Shown piece by piece: positions 12,907 through 14,224 of a stretch of DNA of 14,224 bases. Every line of letters starts with the position of its first letter. Positions within the stretch are counted from its first letter, which is position 1. The stretch spans positions 1 through 14,224 of the forward strand of contig JAISTU010000061.1 of assembly GCA_031272415.1 (NCBI GenBank). The letters run 5' to 3'. The notes below the pieces were generated by a model. The model was not told the DNA's origin. It was given only the letters and a program-made list of their open reading frames with translations, and did no database searches. This DNA comes from Bacteroidales bacterium. Its GTDB lineage: Bacteria > Bacteroidota > Bacteroidia > Bacteroidales > WCHB1-69. Both the position numbers and the translations under genes were made by a program.

Positions 12907-14224
12907 TTCCCCACTTCCTCACATTTCACAATTTGTCTTTGTGTATCATCAATTACCATTGCCAAACAGATGGCGTTCGGGTATGGTTTAATGTATTCTT
13001 TTTCACGGATTTGTGTTTCTGCTTCGGTGAGTTTTGCTTGCACGTCTTCGGATTTGTTGGCTACTTTGATTTCGATAATAAAGAAATCTTTTTTGTATGC
13101 AAGCACTAAATCGGGGCGTCCTTTTGCCTGATGTACTTCTGCATGAGCCACTAAACCACAGCCTTGCAAAAATGAAAATAAACAACTGCGATATAACCAT
13201 TCTTGCACAGGCAAACGCACTCCTTCAATCGAAATATTTTGCTCTGCTGCGCCTCTAAAATCATCATACGGAATAAGTGCCAAAAATCGGTTAAAAACAG
13301 ATTTTAAACCATTTATATCTTTGAAAAACAATGAGTTCCTTAATTCTTTTTCAAAATTCAAATAATTATTTTGTTTATCTAATGACACAATATTCATTGC
13401 CAAAAGTTTCGACATCGAATTTAACACTTCTGTATTAGGATAATCCAAACTATAATCGTTTGTAGTTCCCTCACGCAGAGTTAAATAACCACTTTGATAG
13501 AGAAAATTTTCAGGTCCTGCGACATCAATGTCAGCGGGATTTTGTGCAAAATCTTTTTCAATAGGAAAATTACGAAATTGTTCTACCGTTAAATGCTTGT
13601 CTTTCATATAATCAGCAATCATTTTGGGAGTGCCGGATGTAAACCAGTAATTAGAAAAATCTTTTTTTGCAAAAAACAACAATGTTGAATAAGGATTGTA
13701 TAATCTGTGAATGCCGTCAAAACAAAATCCATCATAATAATTGCGGATTTTATCCATCAATTCGTCGGTGGTGATGTTCATTGCATCTGCTGTATCTTGC
13801 AGATAATCAGGGAAATACTGTTTAATTTCATCTTCTGTATAGCCGCACATTTCGCCGTATTGAGCATCAAATGAAACATCTGTAAGATTATTTAATTTGG
13901 AAAATATACCTACTCTCGCAAATTTGGATATACCTGTCAGAAAAACAAATTTTAAACACTCTTCATTTGCTTTGATTTGCGTGTAAAAATCACTCAAAAA
14001 TTCTTTGATGGCTTCAATTTGTTCTTCCGACTTAAATAGATTGTCTAACAGCGGTTTATCATACTCGTCAATCAAAATAACTACTTTGGAAATGTTTTTT
14101 TCATATACTTCGGTAATCAAAGAGTTAAGTGCATCCCCAATTGATACATCTGTAATTATCTGTACGTCATGTATTTTTGCAATTTTAGAAAGCATCCGAA
14201 GTATAGATTTTCTCATCATAGTTA
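12903..14224 (-). CDS. AAA-ATPase-like / PD-(D/E)XK nuclease family protein, 5' end outside window
   Basis: The 438 residues from the first Met to the stop show VVILIDEYDKPLLDNL (Asp51-Glu52, a Walker B with the DEYDKP family signature), FVFLTGISKFARVGIFSKLNNL, NYYDGFCF and YNPYSTLLFF, all typical of the AAA-ATPase-like (PF09820 type) family. The C-terminal part holds GRPDLVL (Asp370) and FFIIEIKVAN (Glu383, Lys385), a PD-(D/E)XK nuclease-type core of the DUF1703 kind. The usual N-terminal region with YYVDKT and the Walker A P-loop is missing. The frame is open through the right edge, so the gene is cut by the window, not shown to be truncated. These genes are often multicopy in Bacteroidota and of unproven function. 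The TGA stop lies inside an AATTGAG heptamer. No partner gene is visible. Confidence 0.88.
   Translation of the reverse strand, partial: TMMRKSILRMLSKIAKIHDVQIITDVSIGDALNSLITEVYEKNISKVVILIDEYDKPLLDNLFKSEEQIEAIKEFLSDFYTQIKANEECLKFVFLTGISKFARVGIFSKLNNLTDVSFDAQYGEMCGYTEDEIKQYFPDYLQDTADAMNITTDELMDKIRNYYDGFCFDGIHRLYNPYSTLLFFAKKDFSNYWFTSGTPKMIADYMKDKHLTVEQFRNFPIEKDFAQNPADIDVAGPENFLYQSGYLTLREGTTNDYSLDYPNTEVLNSMSKLLAMNIVSLDKQNNYLNFEKELRNSLFFKDINGLKSVFNRFLALIPYDDFRGAAEQNISIEGVRLPVQEWLYRSCLFSFLQGCGLVAHAEVHQAKGRPDLVLAYKKDFFIIEIKVANKSEDVQAKLTEAETQIREKEYIKPYPNAICLAMVIDDTQRQIVKCEEVGN

Overview
The window comes from an AT-rich member of the Bacteroidota. The evidence is a gliding-motility lipoprotein (GldB), a type IX secretion (T9SS) sorting-domain-like module, a Bacteroidota-type CdaA, promoter elements of the TAnnTTTG (-7) type 26-39 nt ahead of four start codons, almost no Shine-Dalgarno sequences, and 7-bp tandem repeats between genes. 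The genus cannot be told from this sequence. GldB and the sorting module argue for a gliding or T9SS lineage rather than gut Bacteroides.

Layout. Positions 1-1730 hold Rhs debris and a candidate polymorphic-toxin module, all on the minus strand: an orphan Rhs tip with a non-Rhs C-terminal domain, a small lipoprotein whose start overlaps its stop (ATGA), and a second, shorter Rhs fragment cut off by a repeat. Positions 1730-2204 are repeat-rich and non-coding. Positions 2205-3971 encode a secreted protein with a duplicated domain, an internal sorting-domain-like segment and a C-terminal SUMF1/FGE-like fold. Positions 4158-7989 form a tight minus-strand operon: methylmalonyl-CoA epimerase, acyl-CoA (propionyl-CoA) carboxylase beta subunit, gldB, cdaA. 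Positions 8049-8381 are the remnant of a membrane protein. Positions 8637-10787 (plus strand) encode the large subunit of methylmalonyl-CoA mutase. Positions 10980-12648 (minus strand) are a phosphate module, a DUF47/PhoU-like protein followed by a Pit transporter. From 12903 to the right edge is the 3' part of an AAA-ATPase/PD-(D/E)XK gene.

How the genes work together. The carboxylase, epimerase and mutase are successive steps linking propionyl-CoA to succinyl-CoA, split over two divergent transcription units. The biotin carboxylase/BCCP subunit, the mutase small subunit and the mutase chaperone are not in the window. CdaA (c-di-AMP synthesis) and GldB (gliding/T9SS) are translationally coupled at the end of the epimerase operon. 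Pit and DUF47 form the usual low-affinity phosphate uptake pair.

The most distinctive feature is the intergenic DNA. A core of about 34 bp (roughly ATTTTAGAAC-rTTTTTAT-nC-AAAATGCA7) recurs five times, next to heptamer tandem repeats of varying copy number (CACTCTA, AATTGAG, ACAATTG). A separate hairpin repeat occurs twice with a compensatory base-pair change in its stem. No tRNA, rRNA, CRISPR array or transposase was seen. No intact novel multi-gene defence system is evident; the best candidate for an undescribed system is the Rhs-tip/lipoprotein pair.
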